From: Candidatus Omnitrophota bacterium
GTDB taxonomy: Bacteria > Omnitrophota > Gorgyraeia > 2-02-FULL-51-18
Length of the DNA stretch: 64,000 nucleotides
Assembly: GCA_022072175.1 (NCBI GenBank)
Contig: JAJVIE010000013.1
Location: 194,746-258,745 of the forward strand
Reading direction: 5' to 3'
In this document: piece by piece, positions 17,198-28,031 of the stretch
Layout of the letters: each line of letters starts with the position of its first letter
Position numbering within the stretch: the stretch's first letter is position 1
The notes under the pieces: generated by a model
Seen by the model: the letters and a program-made list of their open reading frames with translations, nothing else
Database searches by the model: none
Told to the model about the DNA's origin: nothing
Made by a program: the position numbers and the translations under genes

Positions 17198-17275
17198 GCG
17201 GAGCTCCTTGGTTGCTTGCTGTCTACCGGACCGCTCCGACCCCGTCTTGTCGGACGGCGTCCGGTTCGTGCTTCA

Positions 17276-17578
17276 CTAGAACTTCTGAGGCCGGAGGACC
17301 TGGGCATCGAGCGTGTAGAGGACCATCGCGTAGTTGGGCATGTAGCGATCCGCCAGGTGGGCCGTGATCTTGTCGGCGAGCGGTTCATCGCAGATGATCT
17401 CAAGACGTATGTTCTGCGCTCCATCGAGGTCGGCGCTTCTTTTGCCCCGCGACCCCTCTCCGCGCGCCGACGTCACCGTATAGCCGCGGACGCCGAGCTT
17501 CTTGATGTCCTCGGTGAGCGGCTTCTCGAGCAGTGCCTCGGTGATGACGACGATGACCTTACGTGTGTGCATCTGCAT
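17276..17578 (-). CDS. sbtB: PII-like signalling protein, SbtB-type
   Basis: 100 residues of ferredoxin-like fold. [22 protein letters not shown], then [17 protein letters not shown] in the T-loop position, then [21 protein letters not shown] and a final beta strand [13 protein letters not shown] match the PII-like SbtB pattern. SbtB binds adenine nucleotides and gates the bicarbonate carrier SbtA. It lies 90 bp downstream of the SbtA gene on the same strand, which supports the assignment. The start is the ATG at 17578 or two codons later. Confidence 0.78.
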   Translation of the reverse strand: MQMHTRKVIVVITEALLEKPLTEDIKKLGVRGYTVTSARGEGSRGKRSADLDGAQNIRLEIICDEPLADKITAHLADRYMPNYAMVLYTLDAQVLRPQKF

Positions 17579-17668
17579 GTGGATCTCCCGTGTCTGGGCC
17601 CCTACCCTCTACTGAGCTGAACGCAACCCTCGCTAGCGCCGAGTGGCGGCTCGGCTCTCCGTCACGGA

Positions 17669-18640
17669 TCAGCTGATGAACCGCCGCACCAGATAGAAAT
17701 AGAACGGCAGTCCCAGAGCGACGTTCAGAGGAAAAGTCAGCGCCAACGACATCGGCACGTACAGACTGGGATTGGCCTTGGGCACGCTCAAGCGCATGGC
17801 CGCCGGCACGGCGATATAGGACGCGCTCGAGCTCAGCACGACGAAGAGGAACGCGTTGCCTGTCGAAAAACCGAGCGTCCCGGCGATCGCCAGTCCCAAC
17901 AGCGCGTTCACGACCGGCACGACGACCGAGAAGGCGATGAGGAAGACCCCGGCTTTCCTCAGGTCATCGAGACGCTGCGCGGCCAGGATGCCCATATCCA
18001 GAAGGAAGAACACGAGCATCCCCTTGAAGATGTCCGTTGTGAAGGGCTTGATGGCGGCCGCCCCTTCCTCCCCGCTGACGTAGCCGATGATCAGGCTCCC
18101 GACGATCAGAAGGACCGGTCCGCTCACGAACGCTTCTCTGAAGATCTCCGCCCAGCCGGTGCTGTGCTGCTTCTCGTCCTTTCCGTAGATCCGGATCAGC
18201 GCGATCCCGATGATGATGGCCGGCGACTCCATGAGAGCCAGAGCGCAGACCATGTGACCGCCGTAGTCGATACCCAAGCTCTTCAGGAAAACCGTCGCGG
18301 TGATGAACGTCACGGCGCTGACCGAGCCGTAGGTCGCGGCGATCGCTCCGGCGTCGTCGACGCCGATCCTCTTTTTCAGGATGAAGAAAAGATAGACCGG
18401 CACGATCACGGCGATCAGGATCGATGCGCCCATCGTCGTGACCACCTCGTACGTGATGCCGCTCTTGGAGAGCTCCGCTCCGCCCTTGAACCCGATGGCC
18501 AGCAGGAGATATAGGGAGAAGAGCTTGGGTATCGGTGCCGGGATCTGAAGGTCCGACTTGAGCAACACCGCGACCATGCCGAGGAAGAAGAAAAGGATCG
18601 GGGGATTGAGAAGGTTGCTTTTGACGAGCTCTAGATCCAT
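17669..18640 (-). CDS. sbtA: Sodium-dependent bicarbonate transporter SbtA family
   Basis: 323 residues with about 10 membrane helices in two inverted halves. Key segments are LLAIGFKGGAELSKSG near residue 48, YGSVSAVTFITATVFL near 105, ALALMESPAIIIGIAL near 133 and SSSASYIAVPAAMRLSVP near 275, all SbtA-typical; the E-S-P and S-S-A-S-Y loops bind Na+ and bicarbonate. GGTGAGAG precedes the ATG. Outside cyanobacteria these permeases are widespread and often paired with a PII-like protein, as here. It may supply bicarbonate for carboxylation. Confidence 0.9.
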   Translation of the reverse strand: MDLELVKSNLLNPPILFFFLGMVAVLLKSDLQIPAPIPKLFSLYLLLAIGFKGGAELSKSGITYEVVTTMGASILIAVIVPVYLFFILKKRIGVDDAGAIAATYGSVSAVTFITATVFLKSLGIDYGGHMVCALALMESPAIIIGIALIRIYGKDEKQHSTGWAEIFREAFVSGPVLLIVGSLIIGYVSGEEGAAAIKPFTTDIFKGMLVFFLLDMGILAAQRLDDLRKAGVFLIAFSVVVPVVNALLGLAIAGTLGFSTGNAFLFVVLSSSASYIAVPAAMRLSVPKANPSLYVPMSLALTFPLNVALGLPFYFYLVRRFIS

Positions 18641-18712
18641 CTCTCACCGCCCCGGGGACCGCATGACATGTGACCTATATACCTCATCTGGAGCGGCGTT
18701 GCAACGCCGATG

Positions 18713-18746
18713 GCGTCCGGTGGGCGCTCACTCCGGGCCGGGCATT
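18713..18746. repeat. 34-bp non-coding repeat, copy A
   Basis: This 34-bp element (GCGTCCGG... CGGGCATT) matches positions 19189-19222 at 30 of 34 bases in the same orientation. It lies between sbtA and the orphan membrane gene, so the two copies flank that gene. Confidence 0.6.
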
Positions 18747-18779
18747 GCCACCGGACAGCGTACGGTATGTGCGGAACTG

Positions 18780-19112
18780 TCAGCGCTCAGCGAGTACTAG
18801 AAGCGCGACACCGGAAACGATGTTCAAGAATCCCGCCGCCCGGAACGCCATGAGCGGCACCTGATCGACCGCCTTCCGGAACCGTTCCCGGAACATCGCC
18901 ATACCGACCCAGAATACGACCAGGATGGCCAGGACCCACCGCAGACCGAACCTGCCGACATAATGGACCACGGGATAGAGCAGCACAGCCGCCGCAAGCC
19001 AGAAAATGTACCGATTGGCCTTCCCGACGAGCCACCACCGAAGGAGCTGGGGTTTGACGAACCAGAGGATCCCCCAGAACAGCGTAAAATATCCGACAAG
19101 CTTCGTTATCAA
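18780..19112 (-). CDS. Small integral membrane protein, unknown
   Basis: 110 residues starting at TTG 19112. Four hydrophobic stretches: LVGYFTLFWGILWFV, ANRYIFWLAAAVLLYPVVHYV, FGLRWVLAILVVFWVGMAM and AGFLNIVSGVALLVL. I do not recognise the family with certainty. It stands alone between two copies of a 34-bp direct repeat (18713-18746, 19189-19222). Confidence 0.55.
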   Translation of the reverse strand: MITKLVGYFTLFWGILWFVKPQLLRWWLVGKANRYIFWLAAAVLLYPVVHYVGRFGLRWVLAILVVFWVGMAMFRERFRKAVDQVPLMAFRAAGFLNIVSGVALLVLAER

Positions 19113-19188
19113 CAGAGTTTCTCGAGATCTACCGGACCACGTCCGGAGGTGCGTCGTTAACTAAGATCGCCTGCGCCGCCCTGCGCTC

Positions 19189-19222
19189 GCGTCCGGAGGA
19201 CGCTCGCTCCGGGTCGGGCATT
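19189..19222. repeat. 34-bp non-coding repeat, copy B
   Basis: Direct copy of 18713-18746 (30 of 34 bases identical). It ends just before the inverted-repeat cluster at the left edge of the low-GC island. Confidence 0.6.
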
Positions 19223-19277
19223 CGCGCGCCTGACGCGCCAGAGGGCGCTTTTCCTCCACTGGAGGCGGCGCGCTCTC

Positions 19278-19354
19278 GTCGCCAATTTTGCTCAACAAAA
19301 ATCCACACCCGTCCTTAGGACAGGCATGGATTATCAACGAGCAAAATTGGCGAC
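19278..19354. repeat. 16-bp perfect inverted repeat forming a long hairpin
   Basis: GTCGCCAATTTTGCTC (19278-19293) and its exact reverse complement (19339-19354) enclose 45 nt. Inside, ATCCA/TGGAT (19301-19305, 19327-19331) and GTCC/GGAC (19311-19314, 19318-19321) can pair too, so the whole unit folds on itself. The right arm ends in TGGCGAC, which matches the 3' end of tRNA-Glu. Confidence 0.65.
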
Positions 19355-19359
19355 CCGAG

Positions 19360-19378
19360 CGGATATCCCAAAGCGTGC
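19360..19378. repeat. Left inverted repeat of the low-GC island
   Basis: CGGATATCCCAAAGCGTGC matches the reverse complement of 21251-21269 at 17 of 19 bases. The two copies point inwards or outwards as terminal repeats would and enclose the nuclease and toxin-antitoxin genes. Confidence 0.5.
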
Positions 19379-19469
19379 TTTTGTGGGATGGGTCAGCCCT
19401 TCATTCCGAAAGAGGCTTGGGCAATCGGATCAAACTAACGTTGTTGCCACAGAAAGTGTCCGTGGATGA

Positions 19470-20414
19470 TCAGCGCGTTGTTGCGGATGGTTTGAGCTTG
19501 GCCCATGCGGCTTCAAGCCAGCCTAGGTACTCGTCCATTGAGTACAAGCTACCCCCAAAATCCAAAAGCCTCGCATCGTAAGAAATATTTTTCCCGCAGG
19601 TTTTATTTAAAAAGAAGGCGAGACAATTGAAATTCACCCCGTAGTTGTTAGTCGCGAAAAGTGCTTTATCCGTGGCTTTACTATATTCATCATAAATTTT
19701 TGAAGCATCGAAATTTAGGAGTTTTTGCAGATGCTTTTTAGCCAAATCACCCGAAGCTTTAATGGTCTTGTTCTTCATTAAGTCTTCGTAATTATTCGGC
19801 AAAACGTACGCGATGGAAAAACAATCCCCGACTTTGTTAATCAGCGAAGAAGCCAGAACTAGCTGCTCATATCGTAAAGAATCGGTATAGGATTTTACTT
19901 CTATAAACTTCTTGTCGCCGGTTTTTTTGTTAAATGCGAACAAGTCCGAAGCGCCTCGTGGGTTATACTCCGCCGAAAGATATATACCAATCAACGATAT
20001 GATCTCATTGCAGCTAAAGGCATTCATGGCCTCAAGCAAAGATGTGGAAAGCTTATGCTTTGGAGGGTAGTTTTGATAATAAGAAAGCCACATTTTGGAA
20101 GCATTATCAATTAATTCTCCCCATTTTTCGCCAAGCTGATTTAAACACTTTTCCCGATTTTGATGATTAAATTTGACGAAAATATCCCCGCCCCAATTTC
20201 GCCCGGTCGTGTCATCAAATTTTCCGCAACAAAACCATAGAAATAAATGTAAGTCGGCTCCATGTAAAACAACATAGCCCTTGTCTTCAAATATTTTTCG
20301 GACATATTCTTCAACTGTAAAAAGTCCCGATTCGTGGATGATGTGAACTCTGCCGGCCTGTTCGTCGGCGTAATCGGCCTGCAATTCAATGATGTTGATC
20401 TGATATTCCTTCAA
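19470..20414 (-). CDS. VRR-NUC-like (PD-(D/E)XK) nuclease domain protein
   Basis: 314 residues, low GC and with codon use unlike the neighbours. In the second half, SAEYNPRGASDLFAFNKK followed by KKFIEVKSYTDSLRYEQL reproduces the VRR-NUC pattern: Gly-x-x-Asp-Leu, then Glu-Val-Lys, then Asp-x-Leu and Gln. These supply the catalytic Asp, Glu and Lys of the PD-(D/E)XK fold. The N-terminal half (about 1-140) has no recognised domain. It starts at TTG 20414 with AGAGGA ten bases upstream and follows the PIN toxin gene by 19 bp on the same strand, so all three may be one operon. Function as a defence or mobile-element nuclease is inference. Confidence 0.6.
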   Translation of the reverse strand: MKEYQINIIELQADYADEQAGRVHIIHESGLFTVEEYVRKIFEDKGYVVLHGADLHLFLWFCCGKFDDTTGRNWGGDIFVKFNHQNREKCLNQLGEKWGELIDNASKMWLSYYQNYPPKHKLSTSLLEAMNAFSCNEIISLIGIYLSAEYNPRGASDLFAFNKKTGDKKFIEVKSYTDSLRYEQLVLASSLINKVGDCFSIAYVLPNNYEDLMKNKTIKASGDLAKKHLQKLLNFDASKIYDEYSKATDKALFATNNYGVNFNCLAFFLNKTCGKNISYDARLLDFGGSLYSMDEYLGWLEAAWAKLKPSATTR

Positions 20415-20433
20415 GAATGGTATTCCTCTGGCA

Positions 20434-20889
20434 TTAATCCAAAAACGGCTCGATCCATTTTCTGAACAGCTTCAGGGCGTCCGCTGGCACGACGATCGGG
20501 AAATCGACGAGTTTGTCCACGCCATGCGCCATGAAGTCGCGCGTGTTCCAGGTCACGAACGCTGAAACTTTTGCTTGATGGGCCGCGCACAAAATCGAAG
20601 CGTCGCCTTTATCAAGTTTTTCCAAAAAGGGTTTGAGCTCACTCGCTGATGGATTCGAAACGACTTCCGGCCTTAAGTCTTTCCAGATTTCCCGGCTTTC
20701 CTGAATCAGATCTGGAAATTTTCTCGTTATAACGCGATCTATTTCCGTAATGACTTCTTCAGAAACGACCACGCCGATCGATTCCGCCTCAGCCATATTC
20801 AAGAGCTCGCGGGCCGCTCCGATTGCTGATCGTAGACCAGCAATGTATGCGCTGGTATCAAAAAATATCCTGTACCGCGGTGCTCCCAT
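20434..20889 (-). CDS. PIN-domain toxin (VapC-like ribonuclease)
   Basis: 151 residues with a PIN fold. Acidic residues in IFFDTSAYIAGL (first Asp), EEVITEIDR, KLDKGDASILCAAHQ and FVTWNTRDF cover the expected metal-binding positions. Such proteins are site-specific RNases neutralised by a neighbouring antitoxin. Its ATG at 20889 overlaps the antitoxin stop by 1 bp (TGATG). Low GC compared with the surrounding chromosome. Confidence 0.85.
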   Translation of the reverse strand: MGAPRYRIFFDTSAYIAGLRSAIGAARELLNMAEAESIGVVVSEEVITEIDRVITRKFPDLIQESREIWKDLRPEVVSNPSASELKPFLEKLDKGDASILCAAHQAKVSAFVTWNTRDFMAHGVDKLVDFPIVVPADALKLFRKWIEPFLD

Positions 20890-21131
20890 CAGGATTTTTC
20901 TTTACGGATTTTTCTGAGGTCCTGCAAAAGCTCGTCCAGAGTGATACCTTTTTTATCGGCCTCCTTCGCAAACTTGTTGGCAAAAACCTCGAATTTCGAA
21001 GGTCCTGGAGCTATGAAAATACCGTCGCCAACTTTCGCTACGGACAGAATAGAATCCTTCGAAAGGTGAAGCGCCTTTCGTATGCTCATCGGAATTGTCA
21101 CCTGTCCTTTTTCTCTCATTCTAGTAACCAT
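20889..21131 (-). CDS. AbrB/MazE-family antitoxin
   Basis: 80 residues. The swapped-hairpin DNA-binding domain is at the N-terminus (MREKGQVTIPMSIRKALHLSKDSILSVAKVGDGIFIAP), and the basic, helical C-terminus (KFAKEADKKGITLDELLQDLRKIR) should wrap the toxin. AGGAGA lies 7 nt before the ATG. It precedes and overlaps the PIN toxin gene, the usual order. A good promoter lies upstream with TAGGA direct repeats behind it that could be the operator, so autoregulation is likely. Confidence 0.85.
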   Translation of the reverse strand: MVTRMREKGQVTIPMSIRKALHLSKDSILSVAKVGDGIFIAPGPSKFEVFANKFAKEADKKGITLDELLQDLRKIRKEKS

Positions 21132-21204
21132 GGCTTAATCTCCTATTTTCCTACTTATTCCTACTTTCTGATAAAAGTGTAACATGCATACAGATAAATA
21201 TCAA
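21132..21204 (-). promoter_or_regulatory. Toxin-antitoxin promoter and candidate operator
   Basis: On minus: TTGATA (21204-21199), a 17-nt spacer, TACACT (21181-21176). Downstream, before the AGGAGA ribosome site, TAGGA occurs three times at spacings of about ten and eight bases (AGTAGGAATA, AGTAGGAAAA, TAGGAG), a direct-repeat array suited to an AbrB-type regulator acting just after the transcription start. Confidence 0.65.
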
Positions 21205-21208
21205 ATAG

Positions 21209-21260
21209 CAAAGCGCCCGGCCAAATCTGACTTTTTTATCAGATTTAACCGGACGCTTTG
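21209..21260. repeat. 52-bp near-perfect palindrome next to tRNA-Glu
   Basis: CAAAGCG (21209-21215) pairs with CGCTTTG (21254-21260), then CCGG with CCGG and AAATCTGA with TCAGATTT, leaving a small T-rich loop. No U-run follows on either strand, so it is not an ordinary terminator. It overlaps the right inverted repeat of the island (21251-21269). Confidence 0.65.
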
Positions 21261-21269
21261 GGACATCCG
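21251..21269. repeat. Right inverted repeat of the low-GC island
   Basis: Reverse complement matches 19360-19378 at 17 of 19 bases. It ends 3 bp from the CCA end of tRNA-Glu. Confidence 0.5.
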
Positions 21270-21271
21270 AA

Positions 21272-21349
21272 TGGCGACCCCACGGGGATTCGAACCCCGG
21301 TTCTCACCGTGAAAGGGTGGTGTCCTAGGCCGGGCTAGACGATGGGGTC
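21272..21349 (-). tRNA. tRNA-Glu (UUC)
   Basis: The minus strand folds into a full cloverleaf: acceptor GACCCCA with TGGGGTC, anticodon loop CTTTCAC with TTC, T-arm with GTTCGAATCC, discriminator G and an encoded CCA (21274-21272). It starts 9 bp after the gyrA stop and may be cotranscribed with gyrA. The low-GC island begins right at its 3' end. Confidence 0.95.
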
Positions 21350-21357
21350 AAAGAGGG

Positions 21358-23892
21358 TTACTTCGGGTCCGCTTCCGACTTGTCTGACTTGTCGGTCTTG
21401 GCGGACTTGTCGAAGAGTTCGGATTGTCCCGAGGCGGCGGCTTCGTCCTCGGGTTCGACCTTGGCGACAGTGACGACGCGGTCGTTGTCCTTCTTGAGGT
21501 TGATGACGCGCACACCCTGCGCCACGCGGCCGGTCTCGCGGATGTCCTTGACCGAGCAGCGCACGACCATGCCTTCCTTGGTCATGATCATGACGTCGTC
21601 CTTGTCGGTCACGCACTTGAGGCCCACGACCTCGCCGTTCTTGTCGGTGACCTTGACGTTGGTCACGCCCTTGCCGCCGCGCGAGGTGACGCGGTACTCC
21701 TCGATCTCGGACCGCTTGCCGAATCCTTTCTCCGTCACGGTCAGGAGCGTGGCCTTCTTGTCCACGACCTCCATGCCGATCACGTAGTCGCCCGGGTCCA
21801 GCTGGATGCCGCGCACGCCTGCGGCCGAGCGGCCCATACTGCGGACGAAGCTCTCGGGGAATCGGATCGCCCGGCCCTTGCGGGTAGCCAGGAAGACCTC
21901 CGCCTTGCCGTCGGTGAGCTCCGCCTCGACGAGCTCGTCCTTGGGGTCGAGCGTGATCGCCGCGATGCCGCTCTTGCGGGTGTTCTCGAAGTCCGTCAGC
22001 TCGCACTTCTTGATGGTGCCGTTCTTGGTCGCCATCACGATGTACTTGCCCTCCTCGAACTTCCTCACCGGCATATAGGAGGTGATCTTCTCTCCCTGCG
22101 ACAGCGACACGAAGTTGGCGATGAACTTGCCCTTGGAGATGCGGCTGGCCTCGGGCAGTTCGTGGACCTTGATGATGAACGCCTTGCCCCGCGAGGTGAA
22201 GAGCAGCAGGTTGTCGTGCGTCGAGGCGATGAAGAGGTGCTCCACGAAGTCGTCCTCCACCCCGCCCGAGCCCACGCCCACGCCGCCGCGCTTCTGCTTG
22301 CGGTAGGTGGTGACGGGCAGGCGCTTCACGTAGCTCTGGTGGCTGATCGTGATCACCACGTCCTCGTCGGCGATGAGGTCCTCGATGTTGAAATCCGTGT
22401 CCATGCTCCGCGCGATCTCGGTGCGGCGCTTGTCGCCGTACTTCTCCTTGAGCTTGGCCAGCTCCTCCTTGATGATCTCCAGGAGCTTCCTGTCGGACTT
22501 GAGGATGGACTCGAGATACTCGATGCGCTTCTCGAGCTCCTTGTACTCCTCCTGGAGCTTGTTGATCTCAAGACCGGTCAGCTTCTGCAGCTGCATCTCG
22601 AGGATGGCCTGCGCCTGCTTGTCGGAGAACTCGTACTCCTCGACGAGCGCGGTCTTGGCCTCGGCCGGGTTCTTGGACTTGCGGATGGTCTTGATGACCT
22701 TGTCGAGGATGTCGACGGCCTTCATGAGGCCCTCGACGATGTGGGCGCGGTCGCGCGCCTTCTCGAGGTCGTAGATCGTCCGGCGGGTGATCACCTCTCG
22801 GCGGTGACGGACGTACTCGTGCAGGAGCTCCTTGAGCTTGAGCACGCGCGGACTGCCGTCGACGATGGCCAGGAAGATGATGCCGAACGTCGTCTGCATC
22901 TGCGTGTGCTTGTACAGCTGGTTGAGCACCACCTGGGAGTTGGCGTCGCGCTTGAGCTCGATGACCAGGCGCATGCCGTCCTTGTCGGACTCATCGCGCA
23001 CGTCGGAGATGCCGGTGATCTTCTTGTCGTTGACGAGCTCGGCGATCGTCTCGATGAGCGAGGACTTGTTGACCTGATAGGGGATCTCCGTGATGACGAG
23101 CATCTCGCGGTTGCCCTTCATCTCCTCGACGGAGACCTTGGCGCGGATCTTGAGGAGGCCGCGGCCGGTCTCGTACGCCGACTTGATGCCCTCGGTGCCG
23201 CAGATCGTCGCTCCCGTCGGGAAATCCGGTCCCTTCACGTGCTTCATCAGTTCCTTGGTCTCGACGTCGGGATTGTCGATGTAGGCGGACACCGCGTCGC
23301 AGATCTCGTTGAGATTGTGCGGAGGGATGTTGGTGGCCATACCGACGGCGATACCGCTCGAGCCGTTGCACAGCAGGTTGGGGAAGGCCGACGGCAGGAG
23401 CGTCGGCTCCTCGAGCGACTCGTCGAAGTTCGGCGCGAAGTTGACCGTGTTCTTCTCGATGTCCCTCAGCATCTCGCCGGTGATGGACGCCAGGCGCGCC
23501 TCGGTGTAACGCATCGCGGCCGCGGAGTCCCCGTCGATGGAACCGAAGTTCCCCTGTCCGTCCACGAGCGGGTAGCGGAGGGAGAAATCCTGCACCATGC
23601 GCACGAGCGTGTCGTACACGGCCGAGTCGCCGTGCGGGTGGTACTTACCGAGCACCTCACCGACGATACGGGCGGATTTCTTGTAGGGGCGGTTGTGGTC
23701 GAGGCCCAGCTCCTGCATCGCGTAGAGGATGCGGCGGTGCACGGGCTTGAGACCGTCACGCGCGTCGGGCAGGGCCCGGCCGACGATGACGCTCATCGCG
23801 TAGTTGAGGTACGAGGTCTTCATCTCCTTCTCGATGAAGACCGGGTGGACCTTCTCGTTCTTCGCGTACAGGTTGGCGCCCTTGTCGCTCAT
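21358..23892 (-). CDS. gyrA: DNA gyrase subunit A
   Basis: 844 residues. The breakage-reunion domain has [20 protein letters not shown], the quinolone-region helix [17 protein letters not shown] with the sensitive-type Ser and Asp, and the catalytic tyrosine in [10 protein letters not shown] near residue 132. The C-terminal beta-pinwheel begins after about residue 520 and includes a GyrA-box-like QKRGGVGV. The tail is acidic and lysine-rich ([13 protein letters not shown]). It pairs with GyrB to introduce negative supercoils. ATG at 23892; gyrB ends 15 bp upstream, so the two are cotranscribed. Confidence 0.98.
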   Translation of the reverse strand: MSDKGANLYAKNEKVHPVFIEKEMKTSYLNYAMSVIVGRALPDARDGLKPVHRRILYAMQELGLDHNRPYKKSARIVGEVLGKYHPHGDSAVYDTLVRMVQDFSLRYPLVDGQGNFGSIDGDSAAAMRYTEARLASITGEMLRDIEKNTVNFAPNFDESLEEPTLLPSAFPNLLCNGSSGIAVGMATNIPPHNLNEICDAVSAYIDNPDVETKELMKHVKGPDFPTGATICGTEGIKSAYETGRGLLKIRAKVSVEEMKGNREMLVITEIPYQVNKSSLIETIAELVNDKKITGISDVRDESDKDGMRLVIELKRDANSQVVLNQLYKHTQMQTTFGIIFLAIVDGSPRVLKLKELLHEYVRHRREVITRRTIYDLEKARDRAHIVEGLMKAVDILDKVIKTIRKSKNPAEAKTALVEEYEFSDKQAQAILEMQLQKLTGLEINKLQEEYKELEKRIEYLESILKSDRKLLEIIKEELAKLKEKYGDKRRTEIARSMDTDFNIEDLIADEDVVITISHQSYVKRLPVTTYRKQKRGGVGVGSGGVEDDFVEHLFIASTHDNLLLFTSRGKAFIIKVHELPEASRISKGKFIANFVSLSQGEKITSYMPVRKFEEGKYIVMATKNGTIKKCELTDFENTRKSGIAAITLDPKDELVEAELTDGKAEVFLATRKGRAIRFPESFVRSMGRSAAGVRGIQLDPGDYVIGMEVVDKKATLLTVTEKGFGKRSEIEEYRVTSRGGKGVTNVKVTDKNGEVVGLKCVTDKDDVMIMTKEGMVVRCSVKDIRETGRVAQGVRVINLKKDNDRVVTVAKVEPEDEAAASGQSELFDKSAKTDKSDKSEADPK

Positions 23893-23907
23893 GTGCGTGG
23901 CTGTCCT

Positions 23908-26744
<2,837 letters not shown>

Positions 26745-26748
26745 GGTC

Positions 26749-27861
26749 CTAGTTGACCTGCATCGGCAGGACGATATAGGTGTAGTCGTCGCCGCTGCGG
26801 ATGACCGCGGGTTTTTCGGGGTCCGAGAACCCGAACTGCACCGCGTCGTCCGACAGGTTCTTGAGCACGTCGATCAGGAAGGACGGGTTGAACCCGATCG
26901 TGAAATCCGTGCCCTTATAGTCGATCTCCAGCTCCTCGCGCGCCTCACCGAGGTCCGGGGAATTCTTCGTGATGATCATGCGGTCCTTGATGAGATTGAT
27001 CTTGATCGACTGCGAGTCCTGGCTCGTGAGGATGCTGGCCCGGCGCGTCGCCTGCAGGAAATCCTGCGTGTTGAGCTTGAGCTCTTCCTTGGTCTTCTTG
27101 GGGATGACCTGTTCGTAGTTGGGATATTCTCCCTCGATCAGGCGCGAGGTGATCTGGATGGAGTCGATCACCGCCTGGACCTGGTTCTCCTTGAAGAAGA
27201 ACAACACATCCCCGCTGTCGGTGAGATTGCGGTTGAGCTCTTGGATGGTTTTCATAGGCACGATAACGTCGCGCGAGACGTTGCCGCTGTCGAGCACATG
27301 CTTCTCGATGATGGCCAAGCGCCGTCCGTCCGTAGCGACCATCTTGAGGACCTTGCCTCTGAAACTGAACAGAAGTCCGTTGAGCACATAGCGCGACTCA
27401 TCATGGCTCATCGCGAACTGCGTCAGCTGGATCATGTTCTTGAGGTTCTTCTGAGGGATCTTGACGGACTCGATGTTCTTACCGCCCTGGGTCTGGAAAT
27501 CCGGCAGTTGAGGGAAATCATCCTTAAGAAGTCCGTTGAGCTTGAAGAAACTCTTACCCGCCTCGATGCTGATCGATTGACCCTTCTTGACCTGGATCTG
27601 TATGGGAACGCCCGCGGGCAGTTCCTTGACGATCTCACTGAACTTCCTGGCCGGCACTGTGATCGCTCCGTCCTCTTGAGCTTCACCGGCGACCTTGGCC
27701 GAGACTCCGATCTCCAGGTCCGTTGCTGTCAGACGGATCCCGTCTTTGTGGGTTTCGAGCAGGATATGCGAAAGGATGGGCAGGGTGTTCTTGGTGCTGA
27801 CCGCGTTCTGTACGGCCTGTATACCCTTCAGGAGATTTTCTTTGGTCGTCTGGAGTTTCAT
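26749..27861 (-). CDS. dnaN: DNA polymerase III beta sliding clamp
   Basis: About 370 residues with the three-domain clamp fold: MKLQTTKENLLKGIQAVQNAVSTKNTLPILSH at the start, VATDGRRLAI in the second domain, and a C-terminus ending YIVLPMQVN, the conserved clamp end (usually MPMRL). The ATG at 27861 has GGGGTG nine bases upstream; GTG 27873 would add four residues. It follows dnaA by 170 bp containing DnaA-box-like sequences and is followed directly by the DUF721 gene. Confidence 0.97.
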   Translation of the reverse strand: MKLQTTKENLLKGIQAVQNAVSTKNTLPILSHILLETHKDGIRLTATDLEIGVSAKVAGEAQEDGAITVPARKFSEIVKELPAGVPIQIQVKKGQSISIEAGKSFFKLNGLLKDDFPQLPDFQTQGGKNIESVKIPQKNLKNMIQLTQFAMSHDESRYVLNGLLFSFRGKVLKMVATDGRRLAIIEKHVLDSGNVSRDVIVPMKTIQELNRNLTDSGDVLFFFKENQVQAVIDSIQITSRLIEGEYPNYEQVIPKKTKEELKLNTQDFLQATRRASILTSQDSQSIKINLIKDRMIITKNSPDLGEAREELEIDYKGTDFTIGFNPSFLIDVLKNLSDDAVQFGFSDPEKPAVIRSGDDYTYIVLPMQVN

Positions 27862-28031
27862 ACTTATCAACACCCCGTTGGGCTTTGCTATTGTTCTTTT
27901 AAACTCTCTAGAGATAATCAGTCTTCGTAGTAGAGGACCCGTGAAGATGGATATCTCTATAACTTACGGTCCAACAACTCCTTACGAATATAGCAACCTG
28001 TGAACAACTCGGAAGTTACCCACAGGATACC
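27862..28031. promoter_or_regulatory. dnaA-dnaN gap with DnaA-box-like sequences
   Basis: Low-GC 170-bp gap. DnaA-box-like nonamers (plus strand given): TTATCAACA 27864-27872 (one mismatch to TTATCCACA), TGTGAACAA 27999-28007 (two mismatches to the reverse form) and TTACCCACA 28016-28024 (one mismatch). It may be the second lobe of a bipartite origin or a DnaA-controlled dnaN promoter. Confidence 0.5.

Larger units (their letters stand above)
19113..19469. other. Gene-free junction region with repeats
   Basis: 357 bp without a supported gene. From left to right it holds repeat copy B (19189-19222), a GC-rich stretch, a 16-bp perfect inverted repeat (19278-19293 and 19339-19354) around a 45-nt loop that can itself pair, a copy of the last nine bases of tRNA-Glu (TGGCGACCC, 19348-19356), and a 19-bp sequence (19360-19378) that recurs inverted at the right end of the island. 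A plus-strand open frame from 19288 overlaps the nuclease gene and looks spurious. Confidence 0.6.

Noticed and set aside
19278..19354. Integron attC site
   Set aside because: The inverted repeat lacks the paired GTTRRRY/RYYYAAC simple sites and the extrahelical-base layout, and no integrase is nearby.
19288..19581. Plus-strand 97-codon frame at the island edge
   Set aside because: It runs antisense through the 3' end of the nuclease gene, has no recognisable domain and spans the inverted repeats.
21209..21260. Ordinary rho-independent terminator for tRNA-Glu
   Set aside because: The stem is long and near-perfect but the T-run is in the loop and no U-tract follows on the minus strand, so I recorded it as a palindrome instead.
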